64,000 nucleotides of DNA, taken from assembly GCF_022539405.1 (NCBI RefSeq), contig NZ_CP054394.1:1806501-1870500 (forward strand), in the 5' to 3' direction. How positions within the stretch are numbered: the stretch's first letter is position 1; each line of letters starts with the position of its first letter. The DNA is from Natranaerofaba carboxydovora (GTDB taxonomy: Bacteria > Bacillota > Natranaerobiia > Natranaerobiales > Natranaerofabaceae). The notes beneath the pieces were generated by a model that worked only from the letters and a program-made list of their open reading frames with translations, was not told the DNA's origin and searched no databases. The position numbers and the translations under genes are program-made. Positions 23,756-33,665 of the stretch are shown here, piece by piece.

Positions 23756-24469
23756 TCATTTGATAAGGCGAAGAATATTTTGCGCCAGGATTTTTTCTAA
23801 ATCCTCACCGGAGAATATCTCTTTTATTTTCATACACTCATCTACTGGGTCACCAAAAGGATAATCACTTCCAAAGATCATCCTATCGGTTCCATGATTT
23901 TCTGCAAAATCTTTTATTTCAAAAGGACTTGCCAAAGATGTATCAACATAAACACTGGGATTTTCAAAAATTCCTTTTTCCTTTAATCTACTATAACCCC
24001 CGTTTAAACTCCCCATATGGGGAATTATTGTTGTTGTTCTGCTTCTAAATTCATCAATTAATTTTATCGTGTTAGAGAACTCTTCTTCAAGCAAGACGGG
24101 CAGTTTATTTGCACATATGTATTCAATCAAATCCTTACATTCATCCTTTTCGTACTGATAATTCGGTTCGCTGGCATGCCTGTGCCATTTTATACCACAA
24201 AAATCATTCCAGGGAATCATAAAGTCATTCCAAACAAACCAATAAATATAGATATTCTCATCTTTTAACGTCCTAAGATATTCATGAACTTTTCTTCTAC
24301 TCTCTTTATATTTTTCGCTGTCGATAAAGTTTCGGTCGGCTCTATCATAGATCTCTTCAACAGGAGAAAATATCACACCTCCATCTATCCCACCTTGCTT
24401 CCAAATAGAATTAAGTCTTTCAAAGGTAAGCGTCAAACCACAATGAGCATGGGCATCCAAAATTAACAA
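23756..24469 (-). CDS. Amidohydrolase-family (TIM-barrel) protein
   Basis: A 237-residue metal-dependent hydrolase-like protein of the amidohydrolase-2 type. Visible metal motifs are DAHAHCG at the N terminus (HxH), IIPHMGS in the middle and FGSDYPFGDP near the end, the usual fourth ligand Asp. It starts with TTG two bases after the stop of the Sir2 gene, so the pair is translationally coupled. It is shorter than the roughly 280-320 of typical family members but keeps both ends. The substrate is unknown; decarboxylase or hydrolase activity would fit. Confidence 0.75.
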   Translation of the reverse strand: MLILDAHAHCGLTLTFERLNSIWKQGGIDGGVIFSPVEEIYDRADRNFIDSEKYKESRRKVHEYLRTLKDENIYIYWFVWNDFMIPWNDFCGIKWHRHASEPNYQYEKDECKDLIEYICANKLPVLLEEEFSNTIKLIDEFRSRTTTIIPHMGSLNGGYSRLKEKGIFENPSVYVDTSLASPFEIKDFAENHGTDRMIFGSDYPFGDPVDECMKIKEIFSGEDLEKILAQNILRLIK

Positions 24470-24471
24470 TA

Positions 24472-25311
24472 TTATTTACCCCTTTCTTGCAAATAATTGT
24501 TTATCCCCTCTAATCCTTCTAGCCCACCACAGGCGATGGATATGTGAGGGGGCGATATATGATATTCCCTGGGGTTTACTCTAATAACAGCAGCATCATA
24601 ACTCCTAGCAATACGTTCACTCAAGTTTCTAATTGTAGGCACAGCCGTCCCTGCCCCTATTTCAATCACGGCAATATTCTCATCTTGATATTCGTCCAAA
24701 AACTGCCTAAACCTATCTTCCTGTTTGCCAGAGCGCTCACCAACCCACGAAAAGTCTCCAAACATTAAAATGTTTGGCCTCGCAGTCCCGCCACAATTGG
24801 GACAAAGGGGAACATTATTAGATCTCATGCTATCTTTATCTATTTCAAATTCTTCATCATTATCCCAAATATCATCACTACATGGCCTAACGCACTGCAA
24901 ATGATGTATAGAACCATGAACTTCAAAAATCTTGTCGTCAGGATAACTAGCTTTTTGAAACTGACCATCCACGTTAGATGTAGCAATAAAATAATCGAGC
25001 CCAAACTCTCTGATCCAATCCTTCAAGATCTTATAACCCTCATGGGGTTCTGTTTTTCTATATAGGTTAACCCGATGTCCATAAAATCCCCAACCAAAAG
25101 AAGGATCTTTAGAAAAATGAGCAGGGTTTGCAGCATCCATAAAATTAATCCCTAACCGCTTATATAACGGATAAGCTTTCCAAAAACCCTCTTTGCCTCT
25201 AAAGTCGGGAAGGCCACTGTCCACGCCCATGCCAGCACCTGTATTAACAATAATTGCACTTGCCCTGTTAATCACTTGAGCTGCTTTTTCAAATTCCTTT
25301 TCTAGCTCCAT
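24472..25311 (-). CDS. Sir2-family NAD-dependent deacylase-like protein
   Basis: A 279-residue sirtuin-like protein. NAD-binding motifs are TGAGMGVDSGLPDFRG at about 24-39, SNVDGQF for the TQNIDGLH motif and EVHGS with the catalytic His. Two CxxC-like pairs (CVRPC, CPNC) bind zinc, and GAGTAVPTIR is the second NAD site. I start it at ATG 25311, behind GGAGGTG; the longer frame runs through a repeat element. It is coupled to a downstream amidohydrolase, an unusual partner. Deacylation or ADP-ribose chemistry is possible, and no macrodomain is present. Confidence 0.85.
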   Translation of the reverse strand: MELEKEFEKAAQVINRASAIIVNTGAGMGVDSGLPDFRGKEGFWKAYPLYKRLGINFMDAANPAHFSKDPSFGWGFYGHRVNLYRKTEPHEGYKILKDWIREFGLDYFIATSNVDGQFQKASYPDDKIFEVHGSIHHLQCVRPCSDDIWDNDEEFEIDKDSMRSNNVPLCPNCGGTARPNILMFGDFSWVGERSGKQEDRFRQFLDEYQDENIAVIEIGAGTAVPTIRNLSERIARSYDAAVIRVNPREYHISPPHISIACGGLEGLEGINNYLQERGK

Positions 25312-25360
25312 TTTTACCTTCACCTCCCACCGTGCGACCAGTTTTAAAATAAAATTAATG

Positions 25361-25411
25361 TTGATTCTAGTGTAAAAAGTCATATGAACAAAGTCTTGTT
25401 TTTTATTACAA
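25361..25411 (+). repeat. Palindromic repeat element, copy A (left half only)
   Basis: TTGATTCTAGTGTAAAAAGT begins the copy, followed by CATATGAACAAAG and TTTTTTATTACA, the same left arm seen in copies B to E. The right half is missing. It lies between the Sir2 gene start and the SpoIIE-type gene stop. Confidence 0.75.
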
Positions 25412-25418
25412 CCAACGC

Positions 25419-28136
25419 CTATTCTATTTTTATTAAAGCTATAACTTTATTTCCCTTGTGATTATAGTAAATTATATCACTAATCATTGCTGACATTAAG
25501 ACTCCTCTACCTCTTTCTTTTTCGCCACTTAACTCTATCTCTTTCCTTAATTTTTGCTGCCAGTCAAACCCTTCTCCTTCATCTTCTATTACTGCCATAA
25601 GATACTTCTGTTCAACATAAATAATATCTACTCTAACATTCTTTTCTTTATTTAACTGATTGCCATGTTCAATGGCATTAGCAGTAAGCTCATGAAGAGC
25701 CATTAAGAAGTATTGGCTTTCTTCAACAGGTGGAAGTTTAGATTGAACATCTTTGTCTAACCAGTTTAACTCTTCTAACTCACTACGCAGTTCGTATGAA
25801 AATGACATCTTATTTTGTCTGTATACCTGAAAAACCACCAAGGTTATATCATCATCTCCCTGAAGGATACCATTATTAAAATTGACATAATCATTTTTGA
25901 TTGCTTCTATGATTAATTCAGGAGGGCAATTGCTATACTTATAAAAAACATTTTTCAATCTATTCCCATAATATTTCCCATCTACAACCTGTTCGGAAAG
26001 CCCATCTGATGAAATTAATACCGTTGAGCCGGGAGCTAAATCCCTTCTCAAACTCTGAAAATTGAGCATATCCTTCGGGACAGCAGAAGAAATAGGAAGT
26101 CCCACATTATTGAGAAAATACTCTTTGCCATCACCAAAGTCAACAATAGGGGGTTCATGAAATCCAGCTCCTGTATACTTCAACTCATAATTTTTCTGAT
26201 CAAATACTACTATATATATACATATAAAAAAGTCATCGGGATAGCCCTCATTCAGGTATCTATCAGTCACAAACTCTAAAATCCTACCCGGACTAATTTC
26301 TCCTTCACACAAAGAAATATAGGTATCTATAGTATTTTTGATAAAAGAACTCATCATAGCACTATCTAATCCGTGCCCTGTAACATCAGATATGTATAGA
26401 ACAACCTGATTATCTTTTTTGACAACATTGTAAAAGTCTCCACCTATCATCTCAGCAGGCTGATAAAATGCCGAAACCGACAAATTATCCACTTCCGGGA
26501 AAATAACCGGCAGTGCTTTTTCATGCATTTCTTTAGCTTTATTGATCTCCTTATCTAATCTTTCATACAAAGTTTCAAGCTCAATATAATAGTTATCAAG
26601 CTCTTCTTCCATTACCCTTTGCTCTGTTACATCTCTTGCAATACCCATTAGCTCAAATTTCCCTTGTTTTTCTTCAAGTATAGAAGTTTTAACATCAACC
26701 CATCTCCATTCTCCGCTTTTATGTTTTAGCCTGTATTCTATACTTATATAACTAACATTTTGACCATCTTTTTCTCTGTACTCGTAAATCCTGCTGTCTA
26801 GGCTTTTCTTAATTTTTTCCCTATCGTCAGGATGAACAAAAGACATAAAGTCTCTATTTATAATCTCAGGCAATTTATAGCCAAGGTATTCATAACAGTT
26901 TGGAGATATATAAGTAAAATAACCTTTATGATCTATAGCAAATATAATATCATTTGCATTTTCAATAAAATTTCTAAATTTCTCTTCACTCTTTTCTAAC
27001 TCTTCTTGCACTCTTTTTTGTTCAGTTATATCCTGTACAGCACCATAAGCTTTTGTTGGCCTATTTTTGTAATCATATTCTATTTCTGCTAACTCCCTTA
27101 CCCATTTAATACCATTTTTAGTGTAGATTCGATGCTCAATATTATATTCCTTAAACCCTTTTGCTGCTTTTAACCACTCTTTACTTACATAATCTCTATC
27201 ATCCGGATGAACTAACGATAAAAAGTATTCATAAGTAATGGGAGTCTTATCATTTATTTCAAATATTTGATACGTTCTTTTACACCATCTTAATTTATTT
27301 GTCTTTATATCAAGTTCCCAACTGCCCAGCTTAGCCATCTTTTGTGCTCTAGCCATCTGGGCTTCTCTATCTTTTAGCGCTTCTCTTGATTTTTCCACCT
27401 CTGTTATATCTCTGGCTGTAGAAAGCACAGAACTCACTTCTACTTTTTCATCAAATTCGGGTATTAATCTCCAATCAAAAACTTTCTTATAACCATTAAT
27501 ACCCTCATATTCAAACCTGTCATACTTTGGCTCCCCGGTCTTAAAGACACTTTTGATTTTACTTTCCCAATATTCAGACATCTCCCTTGCAAATCCCAAT
27601 TCGTAATGCGTCTTACCTATAAATTCACTGCATGGGATACCAGTCAGCTCTTCTGTGGCTTTATTCACATAAATATGCCTAATCTCCCTATCAAACCTCA
27701 TGATAATATCAGGAGAGTTCTCAGCAAGGGCCTTATACATTTGCTCTTTTTCTATTAACTTCCTTTTCATCTCTACCTCATCTGATATGTCATAAAATAT
27801 ACAGGCAAAGTAGCCAGGTTTATCACCAAAAACAGTAACGTAGTACCATTTATCTAGGGGGGCAAAATAACTTTCAAAGTTCACATATCCTCCACTATCA
27901 GCTACTGCCGCAAACTGCTCGATCCATGAACCATCTATATCAGGGAAAATTTCTTTTGCTCTTTTATCAATAACTTCTTCACTTGACAGATCAGTCAGGA
28001 TTTCAAATGCATAATTTACTTTTAAGAAGATATAATCAATAGGTTTATTATCTTCATCATAAACCATCCTGCTGTAAAAAAAACCTTCAGGCAGTAATTC
28101 AAGCAGCCTGCGATATTGATCTTTAGAAAAAACCAT
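25419..28136 (-). CDS. Multi-PAS sensor with SpoIIE phosphatase and RsbW-like kinase domain
   Basis: A 905-residue cytosolic signalling protein with no membrane helix. Four PAS domains occupy about residues 1-520 (for example ENSPDIIMRFDREI, KTHYELGF, SLVHPDDR twice, YISPNCYEYLGY). A coiled coil leads to a PP2C/SpoIIE domain (MIGGDFYNVV, ISDVTGHGLDSAM, ISSDGLSEQ, GDDDITLVVF) at about 560-760, and the C terminus is an anti-sigma-type ATPase (HELTANAIEHGN, VEDEGEGFDW, GRGVLMSAM). This domain set controls anti-anti-sigma partner switching; no STAS protein or sigma factor is adjacent. Confidence 0.92.
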   Translation of the reverse strand: MVFSKDQYRRLLELLPEGFFYSRMVYDEDNKPIDYIFLKVNYAFEILTDLSSEEVIDKRAKEIFPDIDGSWIEQFAAVADSGGYVNFESYFAPLDKWYYVTVFGDKPGYFACIFYDISDEVEMKRKLIEKEQMYKALAENSPDIIMRFDREIRHIYVNKATEELTGIPCSEFIGKTHYELGFAREMSEYWESKIKSVFKTGEPKYDRFEYEGINGYKKVFDWRLIPEFDEKVEVSSVLSTARDITEVEKSREALKDREAQMARAQKMAKLGSWELDIKTNKLRWCKRTYQIFEINDKTPITYEYFLSLVHPDDRDYVSKEWLKAAKGFKEYNIEHRIYTKNGIKWVRELAEIEYDYKNRPTKAYGAVQDITEQKRVQEELEKSEEKFRNFIENANDIIFAIDHKGYFTYISPNCYEYLGYKLPEIINRDFMSFVHPDDREKIKKSLDSRIYEYREKDGQNVSYISIEYRLKHKSGEWRWVDVKTSILEEKQGKFELMGIARDVTEQRVMEEELDNYYIELETLYERLDKEINKAKEMHEKALPVIFPEVDNLSVSAFYQPAEMIGGDFYNVVKKDNQVVLYISDVTGHGLDSAMMSSFIKNTIDTYISLCEGEISPGRILEFVTDRYLNEGYPDDFFICIYIVVFDQKNYELKYTGAGFHEPPIVDFGDGKEYFLNNVGLPISSAVPKDMLNFQSLRRDLAPGSTVLISSDGLSEQVVDGKYYGNRLKNVFYKYSNCPPELIIEAIKNDYVNFNNGILQGDDDITLVVFQVYRQNKMSFSYELRSELEELNWLDKDVQSKLPPVEESQYFLMALHELTANAIEHGNQLNKEKNVRVDIIYVEQKYLMAVIEDEGEGFDWQQKLRKEIELSGEKERGRGVLMSAMISDIIYYNHKGNKVIALIKIE

Positions 28137-28261
28137 AATAAAGCCCCTCTCTAATAACTCTTTCTGATGTCTGTTTTATCCTGTGGGAAAAGATTTTCTT
28201 CTTTTTGCTAAACAATTCCTTCCTAGCAAGTAAGGTTTTACGAAATTTTCACATCTGATCA

Positions 28262-29197
28262 TCAGTTAAAAAATATTAAAAAACTTCCTACTATAACCAC
28301 TAAGCCACCAACAATCAGTCTTGATGTAATCAAATCATGCTTTTTCAATATAAAAGCACTTAAGATAATAGCAAAAATCGGCTGAGTAGAAGACAAAGAA
28401 TTTACTATTGATACAGGAGCAAGGTCAAGAGCTACAAAGATGCTGTAAGTTGCAAGACTATACCATATTCCTACTATAACATAAGAATAGCTAAAACTTT
28501 CTTTTTTTAATACCTTTTTAATGTCTAGCTGATTGGTTAATAAAGAATAAATAGTAACAAATAATAGTGAAACTATGCTGCCAACAACAACCCCGATAAA
28601 AGGGCTTCCATAAAAATCTGTCCCTAACTTCCTGAAAACATTTCCTGCTCCAAGGGACAGTCCAGCCAATATGCCAAGTACAATGCCTAGTTTTAAAGTT
28701 TTCTTACTTATTATGTTTGCTTTACTAGCTATGTTAGAGTTAATACTATTTTTATCATTAGCTAATTTTTGGCTGTCCAGAGTTATTATTAATACCCCAC
28801 CAAGCACTATCAAAATTCCAAAAAGCTCAAAAATATTTAATTTTTCATTTAATACTGTTACTCCAAGTATAACCGTAAAAACAGGGGCAGTTATTTTTAA
28901 AACCGATGCCCTTGATGCTTTTACCTTTTCTATACTAGAAAACAGTAACACCCTTGCCAAAAAAGAAGTAAGTATACCTGCCAAAACATAAAAAGATATC
29001 CCCCAAAAATTATAAGCAGGCAGGTCCACATATATTAAGTAAAATGGTAATATAATCAAGTTAAAAAGGTTATTAACCACCAAACTAACAAAAAGTCCTT
29101 CATACCTGTTTAGCTTATCTTCTATTATCCCGTGGTTGACATATATATTGCTAGCTCCATAAAAAAAGGCTGAAAACACAGCCAGAATCTCCCCCAT
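28262..29197 (-). CDS. EamA-family (DMT) transporter
   Basis: A 311-residue inner-membrane protein with ten predicted helices arranged as two EamA repeats; each has the ending seen in FGILIVLGGVLIITL and RLIVGGLVVIVGSFLI. A hydrophilic loop of about 30 residues near position 150 separates them. DMT exporters move metabolites or drugs; the substrate cannot be deduced. RBS GGGGAG precedes the ATG. It lies downstream of the hydantoinase-like genes and could belong to that unit. Confidence 0.88.
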   Translation of the reverse strand: MGEILAVFSAFFYGASNIYVNHGIIEDKLNRYEGLFVSLVVNNLFNLIILPFYLIYVDLPAYNFWGISFYVLAGILTSFLARVLLFSSIEKVKASRASVLKITAPVFTVILGVTVLNEKLNIFELFGILIVLGGVLIITLDSQKLANDKNSINSNIASKANIISKKTLKLGIVLGILAGLSLGAGNVFRKLGTDFYGSPFIGVVVGSIVSLLFVTIYSLLTNQLDIKKVLKKESFSYSYVIVGIWYSLATYSIFVALDLAPVSIVNSLSSTQPIFAIILSAFILKKHDLITSRLIVGGLVVIVGSFLIFFN

Positions 29198-29280
29198 TAG
29201 CCTCTCCCCTGCCTCTCAAAAAAAAGAAAAATATAATCACATCAATAACAAATCACCTAATGTATATTAACATGTATCAT

Positions 29281-29304
29281 TTATTCTATATCTTATTCTA
29301 TATC
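29281..29304. repeat. Tandem 12-bp duplication
   Basis: TTATTCTATATC twice back to back, upstream of the EamA gene. Confidence 0.85.
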
Positions 29305-29311
29305 AAACAGA

Positions 29312-29335
29312 TAAGTCCTACATTAAGTCCTACAT
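29312..29335. repeat. Second tandem 12-bp duplication
   Basis: TAAGTCCTACAT twice back to back, only 8 bp after the previous tandem pair. Confidence 0.85.
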
Positions 29336-29361
29336 TTTCAGTTTTATTTGCTTAACTAACT

Positions 29362-31128
29362 TTACAACTCTCTAATTTTTGCAGTCCCTTCATAATCAAT
29401 AGTCAGCGTTTTTTGGCATATAACTACTCCATATTCTTTTTTGGCCCTTTCTACTGAGACAAGGCCTTCTTTAACATCCTTTAATACTTTTTGGGGATCT
29501 CTTTTATAAGGATCTCCATAACCACCCGCTCCAGGTGTCTGATAATCTATCACATTTTTTGGTGAAATACGAGTTGTGATCTGTGTTGGTAATCTTTTTT
29601 TAGCACCATTACTACTTTCTAGAATATTAACTGAGTTAGAACCAGGTTTACCACCAAAAAGCCCCCAGGGTTTTTTGATCCCTCTTTCTGTGCTTAAGGT
29701 AGCATTGGTTTCGTGTTCTAAGATTTTGATTCTTCGATATAGTCCCATACCTCCCCTGTATTTCCCAGGCCCTTCAGTGTCGGGCAACAGCCCATAGCCT
29801 TCAACCAATAACGGGTATGAAATCTCAATAACCTCTGTCGGAGTATTTAAGGTATTAGTCATATTGGTGTGAACCCCATCCATACCGTCACTACCATTAA
29901 CTGCGCCCATACCTCCACCATAAGTTTCCACATAAGAGTAATACTGACCCACTCGTGGATCTATACCACCTAGAGTAAGTAAGCTCATTGTACCCGAACA
30001 GGCAGCCATTGCTCTATCCGGCAGTGCTTTAGCAAGAGCACCCAAAACAACATCAGCAATTCGCTGAGAGGTATTAATATTTGCATTTGATACCGGAGCC
30101 GGGAAATTTGGATTCACAATAGTTCCTCGTGGTGCAGTTACTTCAATAGATTTAAAAGCTCCTTCATTTGGCGGTACATCCGGGTCAATCATAGATTTTG
30201 TCCCGTAATAAACACTAGCAAGGGTAACAGCAAAAGTCGAATTCAAAGAAGCATCTACCTGTTTACTTGTCCCGGTAAAGTCAACAAATATATTTTCATC
30301 ATTTATCTTAATATTAACTTTAATAGGCAATAGCTTATCATCGCTGTCTTCCCTATTCTTGCTATTCTCTCCGCTTAGCTCAAGATAATCGGCAAAACTA
30401 TATTCACCATTTTCAAGCTCTCTAATCTTGTTTCTCATTCTTCTTTTGGCATAATTGATTAACTCTTCCATAATTTGGGCCATGAACTTTTCACCGTATT
30501 TTTCTTCAAGTTCCACTAATCTTTTACTGCCAACATTAGATGCAGCAAGCTGTGCTTCTAAATCACCTCTTAATTCAAAAGGAGTCCTGACATTGTTTTC
30601 GATTAGTTTTAGTATCTCCTTGTCAACCTCTCCTTTTTTGCGTATCTTTAGAGGGGGTATCCTAACTCCTTCTTGAAAAATTTCACTGGCGTTAACAGGC
30701 ATCCCACCAGCAGATATTCCCCCTATATCAACATGGTGTGCAAGGTTTGCTACTATGGCAAATAGTGAACCACTAGAACTAAAAACCGGGGAAAAGATAC
30801 AAACATCAGGTAGATGGCTTCCGCTTATGTAAGGATCATTTATAATTATTGCATCACCAGGTTCTAGATTATCTTTTGGGTAATGTTTTAATACTTCTTT
30901 AATGACAGTAGGCATTAGCCCAAGGTGAAGAGGGATATGCTCAGCCTGAGCGACAAGATCACCATCTGCAGTATATATAGCTGTTGAACAGTCCCTTCTG
31001 TCTTTTATATTAGGCGATAGAGCAGTCCTAATCAGTGTAACTCCCATCTCCTCTGCAATAGATTGCAAAGCATTACGCATAACCTCAAGGGTAACAGGAT
31101 CCTGCACATTCTTTATATCCTCAACCAT
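29362..31128 (-). CDS. hyuB: Hydantoinase B/oxoprolinase-type subunit (HyuB)
   Basis: A 588-residue HyuB-family subunit of ATP-dependent amide/ring hydrolases and related carboxylases. Recognisable segments are DPVTLEVMRNALQSIAEEMG at the start, GDAIIINDPYISGSHLPDV, FVDFTGTS, and the C-terminal GPGKYRGGMGLYRRI and PGAGGYGDP. ATG 31128 follows AAAAGGGGAG; a TTG three codons upstream overlaps it. It normally works with HyuA, encoded upstream on the same strand, but about 400 bp with a palindromic repeat element separate the two. The substrate is unknown. Confidence 0.9.
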   Translation of the reverse strand: MVEDIKNVQDPVTLEVMRNALQSIAEEMGVTLIRTALSPNIKDRRDCSTAIYTADGDLVAQAEHIPLHLGLMPTVIKEVLKHYPKDNLEPGDAIIINDPYISGSHLPDVCIFSPVFSSSGSLFAIVANLAHHVDIGGISAGGMPVNASEIFQEGVRIPPLKIRKKGEVDKEILKLIENNVRTPFELRGDLEAQLAASNVGSKRLVELEEKYGEKFMAQIMEELINYAKRRMRNKIRELENGEYSFADYLELSGENSKNREDSDDKLLPIKVNIKINDENIFVDFTGTSKQVDASLNSTFAVTLASVYYGTKSMIDPDVPPNEGAFKSIEVTAPRGTIVNPNFPAPVSNANINTSQRIADVVLGALAKALPDRAMAACSGTMSLLTLGGIDPRVGQYYSYVETYGGGMGAVNGSDGMDGVHTNMTNTLNTPTEVIEISYPLLVEGYGLLPDTEGPGKYRGGMGLYRRIKILEHETNATLSTERGIKKPWGLFGGKPGSNSVNILESSNGAKKRLPTQITTRISPKNVIDYQTPGAGGYGDPYKRDPQKVLKDVKEGLVSVERAKKEYGVVICQKTLTIDYEGTAKIREL

Positions 31129-31305
31129 AATTTCCAACTCCCCTTTTCCTAGAACTCGCGTACTTCAGACTATGAACAAGTTATCCTTGCTGTAGAAAGA
31201 TTTTATTTATTTTAGCTAATAAACCCCAATGATTTTTCTACAATAAGCAAGCTTTTGATTTGTACTGTTTTACAACTCCTAGCGAGGCCTGTTTAAGTAA
31301 CAAAA

Positions 31306-31528
31306 CTTGATTCGAGTGCAAAAAGTCATATGAACAAAGTTTTGTTTTTAATTGCAATATATCTTAATGAGAAAGCAGGAGAAATAAGGTCTAATGACGC
31401 CGACGTCATTAGCTAATTGAACTCAGGATGAGTTCTTGAATTAGGACACCTTATTTCAACTGCTGACGAATTTTAGATATATCAATAAAAAACACTATAT
31501 ATGAGTAGACTTTTGCAGTAGAATCAAG
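31306..31528 (+). repeat. Palindromic repeat element, copy B (full length, 223 bp)
   Basis: The ends CTTGATTC and GAATCAAG are complementary. Inside lie nested stems: GTTTTTAATTGCAATATATC with GATATATCAATAAAAAAC, GAAATAAGGT (31381-31390) with ACCTTATTTC (31448-31457), hairpin CTAATGACG-CCGA-CGTCATTAG (31391-31412) and hairpin GAACTCA-GGA-TGAGTTC (31419-31435). It sits between hyuA and hyuB and ends three bases before the hyuA stop codon. It accounts for most of the gene-free stretch 31129-31530. Confidence 0.88.
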
Positions 31529-31530
31529 CT

Positions 31531-33570
31531 TCAGAACTGTATGGTTATATTCCTATAAGCATCCACATAAGCCTTTTCTCCCGGCCAAACTAATGTAGTA
31601 GAATCAAGCTGTTCGATTACACAAGGACCAGCTAGACTTTGCCCTGGTTTTAGATCGTCTCTATCATAAATAGGTGTTTTCACAAATCCATCATCAAAAT
31701 AAACATCTCTTTCGCCTATCGGTTTCGCACTTTCTGCTGATACTTCTTCACTTACTAGATTTAGTCCGGGAAGTTTGCCAAAAGCAGTTAATCTGTAATT
31801 AACCATCTCAACCTCTTCTTCTCTTCTTTCATAGCCATACAAGCTTAGATGCCTCTTATGAAACTTTTCTTCCATTTTTTTGACTTCATTTTCATCTATT
31901 AAACCTTGAGAAGCCTCTATCCCTAGTTCAAAGGCCTGACCTTTGTATCTCATATCCACATATCTTAATAGCTCTATTTCTCCTTCGCCAAAACCTTCTG
32001 TATATAATTGTTCTTTTGCTTCTTTTTCCATCTCATCATATTTTTCCTCAATATCACCAGGCCTACTATTAATAGTTGATGTCACCTGGGTACGAACATA
32101 ATCATGTTTAACATCAGCAGTTAACATCCCCTCAGCAGAAGATATCCCAGGATTTTTGGGGATAATCACTTCTTTCATCCCTAGTTCTCTAGCTAGATAT
32201 GTTGCGTGCACAGGACCAGCCCCACCAAAAGCCACCAGGGAAAATTCTCTTGGATCGTATCCTTTTTCAACAGATACTACCCTTATCCCCCTAACCATAT
32301 TAGCCCCAACAACTCTCAAAATACCAGCAGCTGCTTCTTCAACCGAAAGTCCAAAAGTCCTTGCAATCTTCTCATCAATTACGCGCCTTGCACCTTCCAA
32401 ATCCATCTCCATATTTCCGCCCAAAATATAACCAGGGTTTATACGTCCTAAAACAACATTTGCGTCAGTTACTGTAGGTTCTGTCCCACCTTTTTGGTAA
32501 CACACAGGTCCCGGAACAGCACCTGCACTGTATGGTCCTACTCTTAGAGCTCCACCTGAATCAATCCAGGCAATACTGCCTCCACCAGAACCTATGGTAT
32601 TAATATCAATCATGGGCAGTTTGATGGGATAACCACCTATTTGGGCCTCGGTTGTATAGTGAGGTGTTTTGTTCTCCAAAAGGCATACATCCAAACTTGT
32701 ACCACCCATATCCGCAGTAATTATGTTGTCCCTACCAGTCTGCCAGCAGACAAACCTACCAGCCATAGCCCCACCCGCAGGCCCGGATAAGACAGTCCTA
32801 GCACTTGCATCCTGTGCTGTCTTAGAAGTTATTACACCACCATTAGACTGCATTATATAAAGGTCAGATTTTATATCCATCTCTTTTAGTTTCTCATCCA
32901 AATAAGATACATAATTGTTCACCTTTGGCATGACATAAGCATTAATTGCAACTGTACTTGTTCTTTCATACTCTCTAAATTCTGCCAAAACCTCAGATGA
33001 TATTGTCACAAATATTTCCGGGCACTTTTCTGCTAATATTTTTTTAATCTTTTTTTCGTGCTCAGGGTTTATATATGAATGCAAAAGACATACTGCAACA
33101 GAATCTACTTCTTCGGCTTTTAGCTTTTCCACTATCCTATCAACAGCTTCAATATCTAGATTTTTATAAATCTCACCGGTATGTAGTATCCTCTCAGGGA
33201 TTTCAAAACGAAGCCTCCTAGGTATTACAGGTTCTGGCTTTCTTGCCCAAAAGTCATACAGATGAGGCCTCGTTTGGCGTCCTATCTGTAAAACATCTTT
33301 AAATCCTTTTGTGGTAATTAAGGCAGTCTTAGCGCCCTTTAACTCCAAAAGGGTATTTGTAGCTACAGTTGTCCCATGAATAAGAAAGTTTATCTTGTTT
33401 CCTTTTATTCCCATGTTTTCGATAATCGAATTAATACCATTAATCACTGCCGAAGCAGGGTTATCCGGTGTAGATGGCACCTTTGTAACCAAAACCTGCC
33501 CTGTATCTTCATTAATTACACTTATGTCAGTAAAAGTTCCACCAGTATCTATTCCTACCTTATATCCCAT
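31531..33570 (-). CDS. hyuA: Hydantoinase A/oxoprolinase-type subunit (HyuA)
   Basis: A 679-residue ATP-binding subunit of the HyuA family with an actin-like fold. Motifs: GYKVGIDTGGTFTDISVI (phosphate 1), HGTTVATNTLLE, SGPAGGAMAGRF, TADMGGTSLDVCLL (phosphate 2), GSGGGSIAWID and AFGGAGPVHA. The C terminus has the beta-rich GPCVIEQLDSTTLVWPG. It would phosphorylate or activate a cyclic amide or carbonyl so that HyuB can hydrolyse or carboxylate it. Divergent from a BCCT transporter gene 95 bp away, suggesting joint uptake and use of a quaternary-amine-like or amide compound. Confidence 0.9.
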   Translation of the reverse strand: MGYKVGIDTGGTFTDISVINEDTGQVLVTKVPSTPDNPASAVINGINSIIENMGIKGNKINFLIHGTTVATNTLLELKGAKTALITTKGFKDVLQIGRQTRPHLYDFWARKPEPVIPRRLRFEIPERILHTGEIYKNLDIEAVDRIVEKLKAEEVDSVAVCLLHSYINPEHEKKIKKILAEKCPEIFVTISSEVLAEFREYERTSTVAINAYVMPKVNNYVSYLDEKLKEMDIKSDLYIMQSNGGVITSKTAQDASARTVLSGPAGGAMAGRFVCWQTGRDNIITADMGGTSLDVCLLENKTPHYTTEAQIGGYPIKLPMIDINTIGSGGGSIAWIDSGGALRVGPYSAGAVPGPVCYQKGGTEPTVTDANVVLGRINPGYILGGNMEMDLEGARRVIDEKIARTFGLSVEEAAAGILRVVGANMVRGIRVVSVEKGYDPREFSLVAFGGAGPVHATYLARELGMKEVIIPKNPGISSAEGMLTADVKHDYVRTQVTSTINSRPGDIEEKYDEMEKEAKEQLYTEGFGEGEIELLRYVDMRYKGQAFELGIEASQGLIDENEVKKMEEKFHKRHLSLYGYERREEEVEMVNYRLTAFGKLPGLNLVSEEVSAESAKPIGERDVYFDDGFVKTPIYDRDDLKPGQSLAGPCVIEQLDSTTLVWPGEKAYVDAYRNITIQF

Positions 33571-33665
33571 AGTTCCCCTCCATTTTTGTGATAATTAGCA
33601 GTCTTATTGACAAAGCTAAATTTAGTGAAATATCAAAATAATATCCGAAAGGTTTTGATTATATA

